Source: an uncultured Ilumatobacter sp. (lineage in GTDB: Bacteria; Actinomycetota; Acidimicrobiia; Acidimicrobiales; Ilumatobacteraceae). From it: DNA of 55,663 bases. Position numbers and translations under genes: made by a program. The notes under the pieces are model-generated. The model was given only the letters and a program-made list of their open reading frames with translations. It had not been told where the DNA came from and ran no database searches. The stretch lies in NCBI GenBank assembly GCA_938044705.1, contig CALIOL010000014.1, positions 1 through 55,663 on the forward strand, read 5' to 3'. Below, piece after piece: positions 22,834-31,694 of this stretch (position 1 is its first letter; every line of letters begins with the position of its first letter).

Positions 22834-23208
22834 TCAGAGGCTGTCGAGTGACCAGCCGGCTCCCGATTCGTCGATCGTGCGAAACCAGTAGTTGGTCATC
22901 ACGACCGCGGCGATCGGGAGCGGGCCGTAGATGTGAGGGAAGAGCACGTCGCTGCCGGGTGACGGCGGTTCCCACTTGATCTCGGACGGAACCTTCAGTT
23001 GGTCGACCGTGAGGAGGACCAGCTGGTCGACGTCGGCGTAGAAGCGGTTCGCAGTTGCTTCCACCTGGTCCCGGGTCGAGAGATGAATGAAGCCGACCTC
23101 CGCGAGCGTTTGCCCGCGTGTGGACATCGTGTACTCGCCTGTCTGGAACGCTGCCGCCCAGTCATCGGGCATCGCGGCGTGGAACAACGGCTGATCATCG
23201 GTACTCAC
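22834..23208 (-). CDS. DUF952-like protein
   Basis: LFHAAMPDDWAAAFQTGEYTMSTRGQTLAEVGFIHLSTRDQVEATANRFY...HIYGPLPIAAVV. Confidence 0.8.
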   Translation of the reverse strand: MSTDDQPLFHAAMPDDWAAAFQTGEYTMSTRGQTLAEVGFIHLSTRDQVEATANRFYADVDQLVLLTVDQLKVPSEIKWEPPSPGSDVLFPHIYGPLPIAAVVMTNYWFRTIDESGAGWSLDSL

Positions 23209-23223
23209 GGCGCAGAGCTTGCC

Positions 23224-24738
23224 CTACAACTCACCCGAATCGAGCAGGCGTCGGACTTCCACGGCGCGCTCGCGTACGGCGGGCAGGTCGCTGAGCTTCT
23301 CCGAGGCGCGCACCTGGCGCGCGATGCGCGGGTTCTTCACGAACCGGTCGTGATGCCGAGCGAGGAAGTCCCAGTACAGCGTCGTGAACGGGCACGCGTC
23401 ATCACCCGTGCGCTTCTTGCGGTCGAATCGGCACGGCTTGCAGTAGTCGCTCATCTTGTCGATGTAGTTGCCGCCGGCGGCGTACGGCTTGGTGGCCATC
23501 TTGCCGCCGTCTGCCCACTGACTCATGCCGATCACGTTCGGCAACATGACCCACTCCGCGCCGTCGATGAAGTTCGACCACATCCATTCGGTCATCGCCC
23601 ACGGGTCGACGCCGTGAAGCATCGACAGGTTGCCGAGCACCATCAGTCGTTGGATGTGGTGGTTGTAGGCCTTGTCGTGCAACGTTTCGACGCAGTTGCT
23701 CACGCAGTTCATCTGGGTGCTCGCCGCACCGGTGAAGGCCGGTGGTAGCGGGCGGTCGGCGCCGAGCGCGTTGGCCGAGCGATAGTCCGGCATCCACAGC
23801 CAGTAGACGCCCCACACGTACTCGCGCCAACCGATCACCTGGCGGATGAACCCTTCGGCGGAGTTGATCGCCACGTCACCGCGGTCGTAGGCGTCCTGCA
23901 CGGCGTCGCACACCTCGTCAGGCATCAGGAGGCCGATGTTCATGTACGGCGAGAGCACCGAGTGCGCGAGGTGCCATGAGCGTTCGACCATCGCGTCTTC
24001 GTGTGGTCCGAACTGGGGGAGCACGTTGTCCACGAAGTGCTTGAGGCGCGCAAGCGCAGCGCGTCGAGACGTTGCCCAGGTGCCGTCAGGCTCGGCGCCC
24101 CACAGCTCGCCGCCGTGTTCGTCGGCGGCTGCTTCGAGATCGGTGATCACCTGCCGGTCGACGTCGTCGAGCTGCGAGGTCTGCGGGTCGGCCCACGGGT
24201 TGGCGTCGCCCTTCGGTGGCGGCTCGCGGTTCTCGTCGTCGAAGTTCCAGCGCCCGCCGCCGGGCTCGCCGTCGTCGTTCATCAGGTAGCCGAGTCGCTT
24301 GCGCTGTTGCCGGTAGAAGTCCTCCATCTTGAAGCTCTTCTTGCCGTCGGCCCACACAGCGAAGTCCTCGTAGTGGCAGAGGAACTGGTTCGACCGCACG
24401 ACGGCCACCTCGAGTTCGCGCAACATCTCGAGGCCGTCGTAGCTTGCCGGCTCGGTGGCGACCACCTCGTCGGGGTCGAACTCGGCGACATGGGCACGGA
24501 AGCCGTCGCGCAGCGAATCGGCTCGTCGGTAGTCGACGGTGAACCCGGCATCGGTGAGTTCGTCGGCGAAGCGACGCATCGACGCGATGACGAAGTGGGC
24601 GCGTTGACGGTGCCACCGTTTGGAGGTGACCTTGGCGATCGATTCGACCATCAGGACGCGACAGGTGGCCGGGTCGGCGTCGGCGAGCGCTCCGATTCGA
24701 CGATTCAGTTGGTCGCCGAGCACCCACACGGTCTGCAT
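23224..24738 (-). CDS. cryptochrome/photolyase family protein, FeS (FeS-BCP/PhrB) type
   Basis: VWVLGDQLNRR start; CKPCRFDRKKRTGDDACPF (C-x2-C-x12-C) typical of the 4Fe-4S subgroup. Confidence 0.9.
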   Translation of the reverse strand: MQTVWVLGDQLNRRIGALADADPATCRVLMVESIAKVTSKRWHRQRAHFVIASMRRFADELTDAGFTVDYRRADSLRDGFRAHVAEFDPDEVVATEPASYDGLEMLRELEVAVVRSNQFLCHYEDFAVWADGKKSFKMEDFYRQQRKRLGYLMNDDGEPGGGRWNFDDENREPPPKGDANPWADPQTSQLDDVDRQVITDLEAAADEHGGELWGAEPDGTWATSRRAALARLKHFVDNVLPQFGPHEDAMVERSWHLAHSVLSPYMNIGLLMPDEVCDAVQDAYDRGDVAINSAEGFIRQVIGWREYVWGVYWLWMPDYRSANALGADRPLPPAFTGAASTQMNCVSNCVETLHDKAYNHHIQRLMVLGNLSMLHGVDPWAMTEWMWSNFIDGAEWVMLPNVIGMSQWADGGKMATKPYAAGGNYIDKMSDYCKPCRFDRKKRTGDDACPFTTLYWDFLARHHDRFVKNPRIARQVRASEKLSDLPAVRERAVEVRRLLDSGEL

Positions 24739-24801
24739 GCGTCGATGTTGCCCCACCGGAGACCTTTCGCAAACTCGTGCGCGCAGTTCGACGAGGTCGC
24801 G

Positions 24802-25185
24802 TCACGGTGGCTCGATGGCCATCGTCGCGGTCGCAGTGTGGCGGATCGGACCGATGGCCGACCCGATGATCGCGATGTTCGTGGGGTCGACATAGGTGAC
24901 CGTGACCGAGACGGTCGTGCCGTCCGAGGAAACCGACACCTCCATCGGAAGCGCAACGGCGCGTCGGGCTGCCGCTTCGGCGGACGCTGCAGAGTCGGCT
25001 GACACCGCAGCAGCGCGGGCGCCTTCTCGAGCCGCCAGCTCGACAGCGACCTCGTTGCGGACCGACACGCCGACCTGCGCGATTGCCAGCATCACCACGA
25101 CGATGAGTGGAAGGGCGACGGCGAACTCGACGGCGGCCTGACCGGTGTCACGGTGATGCGATGGGGCGGCGTGTCGGTCCAGCAT
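24802..25185 (-). CDS. tadE: TadE-like pilus assembly protein
   Basis: DTGQAAVEFAVALPLIVVVMLAIAQVGVSVRNEVAVELAAREGARAAAVS; end of Tad operon. Confidence 0.85.
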   Translation of the reverse strand: MLDRHAAPSHHRDTGQAAVEFAVALPLIVVVMLAIAQVGVSVRNEVAVELAAREGARAAAVSADSAASAEAAARRAVALPMEVSVSSDGTTVSVTVTYVDPTNIAIIGSAIGPIRHTATATMAIEPP

Positions 25186-25189
25186 CGGG

Positions 25190-25471
25190 TCAGACCTTGT
25201 CGATCACCGAGTCGATGACGCGGTTGAAGAGCTGACTGATCCGTGCCGCTCCGCCTCCGGCTGTTGCCCATGCGATGACGAGCAGCGCAACGAGAGCTGC
25301 CGCGAGCAACACGAGCGCATATTCGGTCGTGGCCTGACCGCGGTCGTCGGTCCATGCGGTGCGGTTGCGGTCGACGAGGTCGCCGATCACATCGGCGGTT
25401 CGGTGACCGAGCGCTACGCCGGCGTGGTGAATGGTGATGGCGAGCATCAGCACAGGGGTGGTGTCGAACAT
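25190..25471 (-). CDS. Flp-like / DUF4244-like pilin
   Basis: 93 aa MFDTTP...DDRGQATTEYALVLLAAALVALLVIAWATAGGG; C-terminal part of ORF-track 25190..25894. Confidence 0.75.
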   Translation of the reverse strand: MFDTTPVLMLAITIHHAGVALGHRTADVIGDLVDRNRTAWTDDRGQATTEYALVLLAAALVALLVIAWATAGGGAARISQLFNRVIDSVIDKV

Positions 25472-25565
25472 GGCGACTCCTTGAAGGGTTCGAGACGGCG
25501 TTCGCCGTCGCAGAGTGTGGACCGAGCGTCGAAGCGGGCGTGTGGCCGAGAGGGAACGAGTCGAG

Positions 25566-26288
25566 TCAGAAACCGGTGTCGTCGAGTGACGACAGGGCAC
25601 CGAGAACGGCGGGAACGATGGCGATGAGGACGAAGGAGGGGAGCGTGCAGACGACGAGTGGAAACGACATGCGGATCGGGAGTTTGCGAGCGTCCGCCTC
25701 CGCCTGTCTGACGCGCCGTTCGCGGACGTCCACCGAGAGTTGCTCGAGTGCGCCTGCGATGGGAGTGCCGTACCGTTCCGCCATCGCCAAGGTGTCGGCA
25801 ACGACGTTCGCTCCCGAACCCACGGTCTCGGGGAGCGCCTGCAGCGCGTCGGCGAGGGGCTCGCCGCGCGACCGACGACGATCGACCTCAGCAAACGCCG
25901 GCCGGATCGGAGCCGGTGCCCGTTCGGTGAGCATCGAGATGGCTTGGTGCGGAGTCATCCCTGCGTTGATGACGAGGATCAGCATCTCGATCGCGTCGGG
26001 GAGGGCCGCGTCGACAGCGGCTTGTGTTCGGCGCCGTTCGAGGAAATCGGCGACATGCGGCCACCCAAGGAGTCCGATGCCGAGCGCACCGGTCACTGGC
26101 ACACCGAGCAAGAGGATCGACATCACGGCGCCGACTCCGAGAGCCAGCGGGCGCCGATATCTCGGAGCGTCGTCACGCTGGTGCTGGAGCGCCTCGATGT
26201 CGAAGGGCGATCGATGGATGTTCGGTCGCGCGCAACTGGCGAGAACGAGCAGCACGGCGAACGACGACAGCGCTGCGGCGCTCAACAT
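25566..26288 (-). CDS. tadC: TadC-like type II/IV secretion F-domain membrane protein
   Basis: ALPDAIEMLILVINAGMTPHQAI...RGEPLADALQALPETVGSGANVVADTLAMAERYGTPIAGAL and TM helices. Confidence 0.85.
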   Translation of the reverse strand: MLSAAALSSFAVLLVLASCARPNIHRSPFDIEALQHQRDDAPRYRRPLALGVGAVMSILLLGVPVTGALGIGLLGWPHVADFLERRRTQAAVDAALPDAIEMLILVINAGMTPHQAISMLTERAPAPIRPAFAEVDRRRSRGEPLADALQALPETVGSGANVVADTLAMAERYGTPIAGALEQLSVDVRERRVRQAEADARKLPIRMSFPLVVCTLPSFVLIAIVPAVLGALSSLDDTGF

Positions 26289-27037
26289 GGGCGCACACCG
26301 TTGTTGCCCTGCGCGACTCGGCGCATCCACACGGCACCGATGGTGTTCACGACCAGCCCGAGCGACACGGTTGCGGCCCCAGCTGTCGACGCGATCACCG
26401 AACGGACGTCGCCATCCGTCGCAACGAGCAGCGCGAGGACTGCGATCGGTACCGAGGTCAGGACGCGGGCCGACATCTTGGCCTGAGCGCTGTGCGCGGC
26501 CCGCTCCAGGTCGTCAGACGCTCGCTGTCGCATCGTCACGGCAAACCGGTCGAGCGGAGCCGCCGCCGACCCTCCGAGCGAGGCGGTGGCGGCGAGGACC
26601 GCCGACATCGCAACGAGTAGCTCGATTCGATTGCTGCGCTGCTTCTTCTCAGTGGCCGAGGCGACCAGATCGTCGGCCCATTCGTCGCACGCATCGGCGA
26701 CCGAGGCACCGCGATCGAGCCAGTGGCGCAGTGACGCCGAGCGTTGCGCGATGACGGTGTCGGTCGGCAACGTGTTGGACAGCGCAGCACGCAGGGTGGA
26801 CCCGTGGCGCAACGCACGGCTGAGGTCATCGGACCAGCTGGCGAGCGCAGCCGGCTTCACCCCTTTCGGGGTGCTCCAGAGCCTTCGAGTCATCCGAGAG
26901 GTGCGACGGCGTGGTCCGGAGCGCGCCTCGGGGAGCGGTGGCCTGCGAACCGGTCGACGGTGCGGTGGTGCTCCCAATGCTGCAGCCGAGACGAACGCGA
27001 CGATGCTCACCAGCAACGTGGCGGCGGCGGTGGTCAT
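26282..27037 (-). CDS. tadB: TadB-like type II/IV secretion F-domain membrane protein
   Basis: WSDDLSRALRHGSTLRAALSN..., MRQRASDDLERAAHSAQAKMSARVLTSVPIAVLALL; start ATG 27037 overlapping tadA stop. Confidence 0.85.
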   Translation of the reverse strand: MTTAAATLLVSIVAFVSAAALGAPPHRRPVRRPPLPEARSGPRRRTSRMTRRLWSTPKGVKPAALASWSDDLSRALRHGSTLRAALSNTLPTDTVIAQRSASLRHWLDRGASVADACDEWADDLVASATEKKQRSNRIELLVAMSAVLAATASLGGSAAAPLDRFAVTMRQRASDDLERAAHSAQAKMSARVLTSVPIAVLALLVATDGDVRSVIASTAGAATVSLGLVVNTIGAVWMRRVAQGNNGVRPC

Positions 27038-28170
27038 CGCCGGCCTCGCTCGAGGGCCGAACACGTGACGAAGTGATCGTCGCGCAGCTCGCCCAACGTC
27101 CGCGTCTGCGGTGTTGAGTCGACACTGCCGGGAGGTGGTGCGACCACCTCGGAGATCGTCGAGACCCGGCGGCATCCGTCGACGCGATCGACGTGGATGA
27201 TCACGTCGATGGATCGAGCGAGCTGCTGGCGGACAGCTGCGAGTGGCCACTGAGGTGCTGCTTGGAGCACGAGCGATTCCAAACGCAGGAGTGCATCGAG
27301 TGGGCTGTTGGCATGACACGTCGAAAAGGAGCCGTCGTGGCCGGTGTTCATCGCCTGCGTCAGCGCCAAACACTCGTCTGAGCGCACCTCGCCGACGACG
27401 AGACGATCCGGTCGAAGACGCAACGCCGTTCGCACCAGGTCGCCGAGCGTGATGACCGTGACACCGTCAGCCGAAGCCGGGCGAGCTTCGAAGCGGACTT
27501 GATGGGGTGCGCGGCAGGGAAGCTCCGTGGTGTCTTCGAGCACGAGTAAGCGGTCCGCCGGATCGATGTGGTCGATCATGGCGGCGAGCAGTGAGGTCTT
27601 CCCCGAAGATGTGGAGCCGCTCACGATGACGTTGCAGCGCGTCTCGACGATCTGATGGATGAGCTGCTGGCCGGTGGCGTCGGTGAAGTCGTTGAGCGGG
27701 CGGACTGCCGAAGCGAAACGACGGATGGACAGTGACGACCCACCGACCGCAACGGGAGCAACCACCGCGCAGACCCGTGATCCGTCGGCGAGGCGAGCAT
27801 CGACGATCGGACTGGTTCGATCGACGCGACGTCCGATCGGCGCGAGGATGCGTTCGATCAGTTGATCCACGCTGGTCCCTGTCAGGTGGCCAGCGTGCTC
27901 GACGCGCCCGTTGCGGTCCACCCAGATCTCGCTGCCGTTCACCAGGACCTCGTCGACGTTCGGGTCCGAGACGAAGGCATCGAGTTCGCCGAGGCCGGCC
28001 ATCCGTGCCAAGGCCTCGCGTCTGAGCAAGCTTCGCTCGGCGGCCGTGGCGAGCGGTGCGAGATCCCGCACTGCTCGTTCGATGAGATGGTCGAGCTCAC
28101 CGTCTGCGTCTCGAACAGCGGTGCAGACCTGGTCGATGACTCGCACGGTCGTCGAACCGGCGGTCGTCAC
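27034..28170 (-). CDS. tadA: TadA/CpaF-family secretion ATPase
   Basis: NVIVSGSTSSGKTSLLAAMI Walker A, LVLEDTTEL, GDLVRTALRLRPDRLVVGEVRSDECLALTQAMNTGHDGSFSTCHANSP; GTG start 28170. Confidence 0.95.
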   Translation of the reverse strand: MTTAGSTTVRVIDQVCTAVRDADGELDHLIERAVRDLAPLATAAERSLLRREALARMAGLGELDAFVSDPNVDEVLVNGSEIWVDRNGRVEHAGHLTGTSVDQLIERILAPIGRRVDRTSPIVDARLADGSRVCAVVAPVAVGGSSLSIRRFASAVRPLNDFTDATGQQLIHQIVETRCNVIVSGSTSSGKTSLLAAMIDHIDPADRLLVLEDTTELPCRAPHQVRFEARPASADGVTVITLGDLVRTALRLRPDRLVVGEVRSDECLALTQAMNTGHDGSFSTCHANSPLDALLRLESLVLQAAPQWPLAAVRQQLARSIDVIIHVDRVDGCRRVSTISEVVAPPPGSVDSTPQTRTLGELRDDHFVTCSALERGRR

Positions 28171-28841
28171 GCCGCGACTCCGCGCATGCTGCGATGAACG
28201 GCGCGGGGAAGCCGACGGGCGCCCAACAGGCCGGTGTCGATCGATCGAGCGACGCGGATGTCCCACGGAATGGTCGCGATGATCGGCGCACGCACGGAGG
28301 TCTCGATGTCTCGATGGCGAAGGGCTCGGCCTGGCTCGTCGATGACCACCGTTGCGGTCGGCAGGGTCGCGAGCCGCGTTGCTCGTCGTAGCGAGAGATA
28401 ACACGCCCGGGTCACCAGCCAGCGGCTCGGACACTGTTCCGAGAACGTCGACGGCAGTGCAGTGGTGCCCGCATCGATGACGATCGAACCGCCGCTGTCA
28501 TGGGCCCATTCGCCGAACCAGTCGATCAGCTCGTCCCAGCGCTCGGAGCACGCCTGCGCGACCGCTGACCGGGTGGAGCCTGGCGACTCCGTGTTCGTCG
28601 CAGGAAGGAGGCGGGCGTTCGGTGTGACCTCGATGAGAAGGTCGTCGAGGTGAGCGATCGGTGCTCGGCTCGTGAGCCAATCGATCACGCCGGGGCGCTC
28701 GGGCTCGGGCAGACCGAGCATGTCGGGGACGTCGCCCTCGAGGTCGACCAGCAGCACCGGTCCGGGGGATTCGATCGCTCGCAGACAGGCGACGATCGTG
28801 GTGCCGCTTCCGCCTTTGGCGGCATGGCAGAGGGTGATCAT
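28167..28841 (-). CDS. CpaE/TadZ-like ParA-family protein
   Basis: MITLCHAAKGGSGTTIVAC deviant Walker A, LLVDLEGD; first gene of Tad operon. Confidence 0.8.
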   Translation of the reverse strand: MITLCHAAKGGSGTTIVACLRAIESPGPVLLVDLEGDVPDMLGLPEPERPGVIDWLTSRAPIAHLDDLLIEVTPNARLLPATNTESPGSTRSAVAQACSERWDELIDWFGEWAHDSGGSIVIDAGTTALPSTFSEQCPSRWLVTRACYLSLRRATRLATLPTATVVIDEPGRALRHRDIETSVRAPIIATIPWDIRVARSIDTGLLGARRLPRAVHRSMRGVAA

Positions 28842-28946
28842 GTGGGCTCCCAAGTGGGACGTGCCGGCGCACCGGACGTGGACTCAGGAGGGAGTCGGTA
28901 CTGTCAACGTAACGTCAGTGCACGATTCGCGCAACGCGTGATCGGG

Positions 28947-29174
28947 TCATCGTTCGGAACGCGATCGGCGGCGTTCGACGGCACGCATCCATTTGTTCTG
29001 GCGGCTCCGACAGGCCTTGCGGCAATACCGCTGGTTGCTCGTTCGTCGCTCGAACAGCTCACCGCAGCGCCAGTACGAACACACCGCAAGGCGATCGACG
29101 TCGACCGGTTCGTCGAGCGGCTCGTCCGGGGAGTGCGGCGGGGTGCTGATGGGTCCAGTGAACCAGACCGGCAC
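28947..29174 (-). CDS. small zinc-finger-like protein
   Basis: CSYWRCGELFERRTSNQRYCRKACRSRQNKW (CxxxxC...YCxxxC, CGNR-like); GTG 29174 avoids overlap with upstream CDS. Confidence 0.55.
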   Translation of the reverse strand: MPVWFTGPISTPPHSPDEPLDEPVDVDRLAVCSYWRCGELFERRTSNQRYCRKACRSRQNKWMRAVERRRSRSER

Positions 29175-29197
29175 TCGTCGTCCGGTGCTTGCCGAGA

Positions 29198-31165
29198 TCA
29201 AGCTGGCTGTTGGTGGTCGGCCAAGAAGGCCAGGGCGTCGTTGGGTCGAAGCGCTGGGGATGTCATGAAGCCCTGGTAGAGATCGCATCCCGCGGCGTCC
29301 AGGAACTCGAGCTGTTCAGGTTGTTCGACGCCCTCGGCGACCGTTCGTAAGCCGAGGCCCCGCGCCAGGCCGAGGACCGCAGTCACCAGCTCGGCACTCG
29401 GGCGGTCGGCGGGAAGCCCGTCGACGAACCGCTTGTCGATCTTGAGTTCGGTTGCCCGAAGATCGAGGAGGTGACTGAGGCTCGAGTAGCCGGTTCCGAA
29501 GTCGTCGATCGCGAGGCCGATGCCGATCGCTTCGAAGTCCTGAAGGTTCTGGAGGAGAACGCCTTCGACTCGCGTGACTTCGTTCTCGGTGATCTCGACG
29601 GTGAGCGACGCTGGCTCGACGCCATGGGCGCCGAGGCGCTGTCGGATGAAGTCCGGAAGGTCGAGACGGCGCGCTTCGCTCGCCGACAGGTTGACATGCA
29701 CCGACGAAGCGTGATCGTGGCCTTGCGCCACCAGGTCGGCGACGAACTCCAGACTCTGATCGATCACACGATTCGTGAGCTGGGATGACAATCCACCCAC
29801 TTCGGCCAGGCCGAGGAACTGCGCGGGCGGCACGAGCCCACGCATCGGGTGCTCCCATCGCACGAGCGCCTCCCAGCCTCGCACGGTCTGCCCATCGCAA
29901 CTGAGCATCGGCTGGAACCACGGCGTTACCTCGCCGTCTGCCAAACCGGCTCGGAGCTCGGTGAGCAGCTCCCGACGGTCGCGATGTTCACCATCGGCGG
30001 CGACGAGCGACGGTGACCGTTGTGACCGCTCCTCGCGGACCAGTGACGACGCGCCGGTGAGGAGTTGCTCGAAGTTGGCCGGACTCCCGATCTTGCCGGC
30101 AGTCGACATCTGCACGGGCACCGGTCTTCCGTCGAGCACGAAGGGTTCGAACATGCAACGTTCGAGCGTGTCTCGCAAGCGGGCCACGTCGCGTTCGCCC
30201 TCGGCCGGAACCGCGATGGCGAACTCGTCGCCAGCGATGCGGCACAGCGCGACTTCCGGTTCGGCGAGCTCCTCGAGCCGCCGCGCGATCGATTGGAGTA
30301 CCGCGTCGCCCTGATCCACGCCGAACAGTTCGTTGATCGAGCTCAGGCGTTCGACGTTGCCGACGGCAACAGCAACCAGTTGGCCGCGTCGATTCGGGTC
30401 GCGCCAGCTGGCGAGCCAGGGCGTCAATCCGTCCCGGTTCAAGAGCAGCGTGAGTGGGTCCTGATACTCGAGCACTCGTGACAGTTGCTCGGCGAGCTGT
30501 TGGTTCTCGAGGTTCGAGGCAATGAGCGCGGTCAGCGTCTGGTGGAAGGCTCGGTGGAGCCACCACGCAGCAGCGAAGTACAGCACGAGGAGCGGGATGA
30601 ACGTTCCGCGAGGCAACTCGTCCATCACCAGCCCGATCGTGACCGTGCTCAACGCGCCCACGATCGTCGCGCCGTACAGAACGCGTGAGCCTGCGGTGAC
30701 GACCGCGGTCAGGCTCACCACGGCGAGCAAGACGACGAATCCGATCCATCGATCCGAGTCGGCGCCGTATCGCCCGGTGACCACGGGCAGTGCCCCCCAG
30801 ATTGCTCCGTACGTGAGGTAGTAGACGGCGTTCAGCTCGGTGTAGCGACGAGGGACCTTGCCGGTCTGCAGGATGCGCCGGTCATACACGTTGCAGGCGA
30901 CCGCACGAACGTTGTTCAGCAGCGCGACGGCACCCCACCACCAGATCGCATTCGACGTGAGTTGACCAGCGAAGAAGGCAACGACTCCGATCGTCGCACC
31001 GACATGCGGGAGATGCGAACGCCATAGCTGGAGCGAGGTGTTGCGCACCAACTCGAGTTCGACGGCAACAGAGCGCGTCGAGCGGCTGTCGCCAAGCGCT
31101 TCGCTGCTCATGCGAGAGGTCTCGGGGCGGGCGCGCAGAACACAACGTTCCTTCGGCGTGAGCAC
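29198..31165 (-). CDS. membrane GGDEF/EAL-domain protein (AGDEF variant, intact EAL)
   Basis: N-terminal TM helices; CRIAGDEFAIAV; PWFQPMLSCDGQTVRGWEALVRWEHP, DDFGTGYSSLSHLLDLRATELKIDKRFV. Confidence 0.93.
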   Translation of the reverse strand: MLTPKERCVLRARPETSRMSSEALGDSRSTRSVAVELELVRNTSLQLWRSHLPHVGATIGVVAFFAGQLTSNAIWWWGAVALLNNVRAVACNVYDRRILQTGKVPRRYTELNAVYYLTYGAIWGALPVVTGRYGADSDRWIGFVVLLAVVSLTAVVTAGSRVLYGATIVGALSTVTIGLVMDELPRGTFIPLLVLYFAAAWWLHRAFHQTLTALIASNLENQQLAEQLSRVLEYQDPLTLLLNRDGLTPWLASWRDPNRRGQLVAVAVGNVERLSSINELFGVDQGDAVLQSIARRLEELAEPEVALCRIAGDEFAIAVPAEGERDVARLRDTLERCMFEPFVLDGRPVPVQMSTAGKIGSPANFEQLLTGASSLVREERSQRSPSLVAADGEHRDRRELLTELRAGLADGEVTPWFQPMLSCDGQTVRGWEALVRWEHPMRGLVPPAQFLGLAEVGGLSSQLTNRVIDQSLEFVADLVAQGHDHASSVHVNLSASEARRLDLPDFIRQRLGAHGVEPASLTVEITENEVTRVEGVLLQNLQDFEAIGIGLAIDDFGTGYSSLSHLLDLRATELKIDKRFVDGLPADRPSAELVTAVLGLARGLGLRTVAEGVEQPEQLEFLDAAGCDLYQGFMTSPALRPNDALAFLADHQQPA

Positions 31166-31202
31166 GCCGAATCTTCAATCGCTGGACGTCGGTCGGTGTC
31201 GA

Positions 31203-31208
31203 TAGGGT
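31203..31208 (+). promoter_or_regulatory. possible selC -10 element (TAGGGT; weak CTGGAC -35 at 31182-31187)
   Basis: Position 17 nt before tRNA 5' end; motif match only. Confidence 0.3.
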
Positions 31209-31224
31209 CGAGACCGTACTACCG

Positions 31225-31320
31225 GGAGGTGTCTGGGTACCTGGTGGGCTCCGCCGCCTTCAAAGCGGTTGGGATGGGCGATCCCCATCCGGCGGGTTCG
31301 ATTCCCGTCCACCTCCGCCA
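31225..31320 (+). tRNA. selC: tRNA-Sec (anticodon TCA), CCA encoded
   Basis: GGAGGTG...CACCTCC acceptor, anticodon loop CTTCAAA with GCCGC/GCGGT stem, 7-bp variable arm GGATGGG-CGATC-CCCATCC, T arm CGGGTTCGATTCCCG, GCCA 3' end. Confidence 0.92.
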
Positions 31321-31381
31321 CGCCCGCACTGATTCTTGGCGTTCGCGTCACGGATGCGTGTCGGTCAACGTCTCTACGTGC

Positions 31382-31678
31382 ATGCGACGTGACGACCAAT
31401 CTGCGGCGAGCCCGGTTGGGCCGCGAGCGACGACCCGTGGACGATCTCGGTCATGGCTCCTCGCCGCCGCATGTCGACGCTCCGAGAGCGATGACGTGCC
31501 CGCAGCCACGAGTGTCTTCACGTGCGTGGAGTGCTGCGTCAAGAACGAGTGTCTCGATCGGGCGCTTCAGCGAGAACGGCGCGGACACCTCGTGCGTGGG
31601 GTGGCCGGAGGGTTGACCCAGCGAGAACGGCGCACGGTGCTCCGGATGGAGGCGTCCAACCTCCTCGTCATGAGCTGA
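31382..31678 (+). CDS. divergent WhiB-like protein
   Basis: WLLAAACRR...CVECCVKNECLDRALQRERRGHLVRGVAGGLTQRERR: C-x2-C-x5-C and G[V]xGGLTxxERR; start uncertain (ATG 31382 or GTG 31358). Confidence 0.6.
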   Translation: MRRDDQSAASPVGPRATTRGRSRSWLLAAACRRSESDDVPAATSVFTCVECCVKNECLDRALQRERRGHLVRGVAGGLTQRERRTVLRMEASNLLVMS

Positions 31679-31694
31679 CTCAGCGCCTGCGATC

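Noticed and set aside
28860-28910. TTGACA on minus strand upstream of the Tad operon as a promoter
   Set aside because: Good -35 match but no convincing -10 at 16-18 bp; not reported as a feature.
31196-31380. N-terminal part of ORF 31196..31678
   Set aside because: Overlaps tRNA-Sec; the true coding start must lie downstream of the tRNA.
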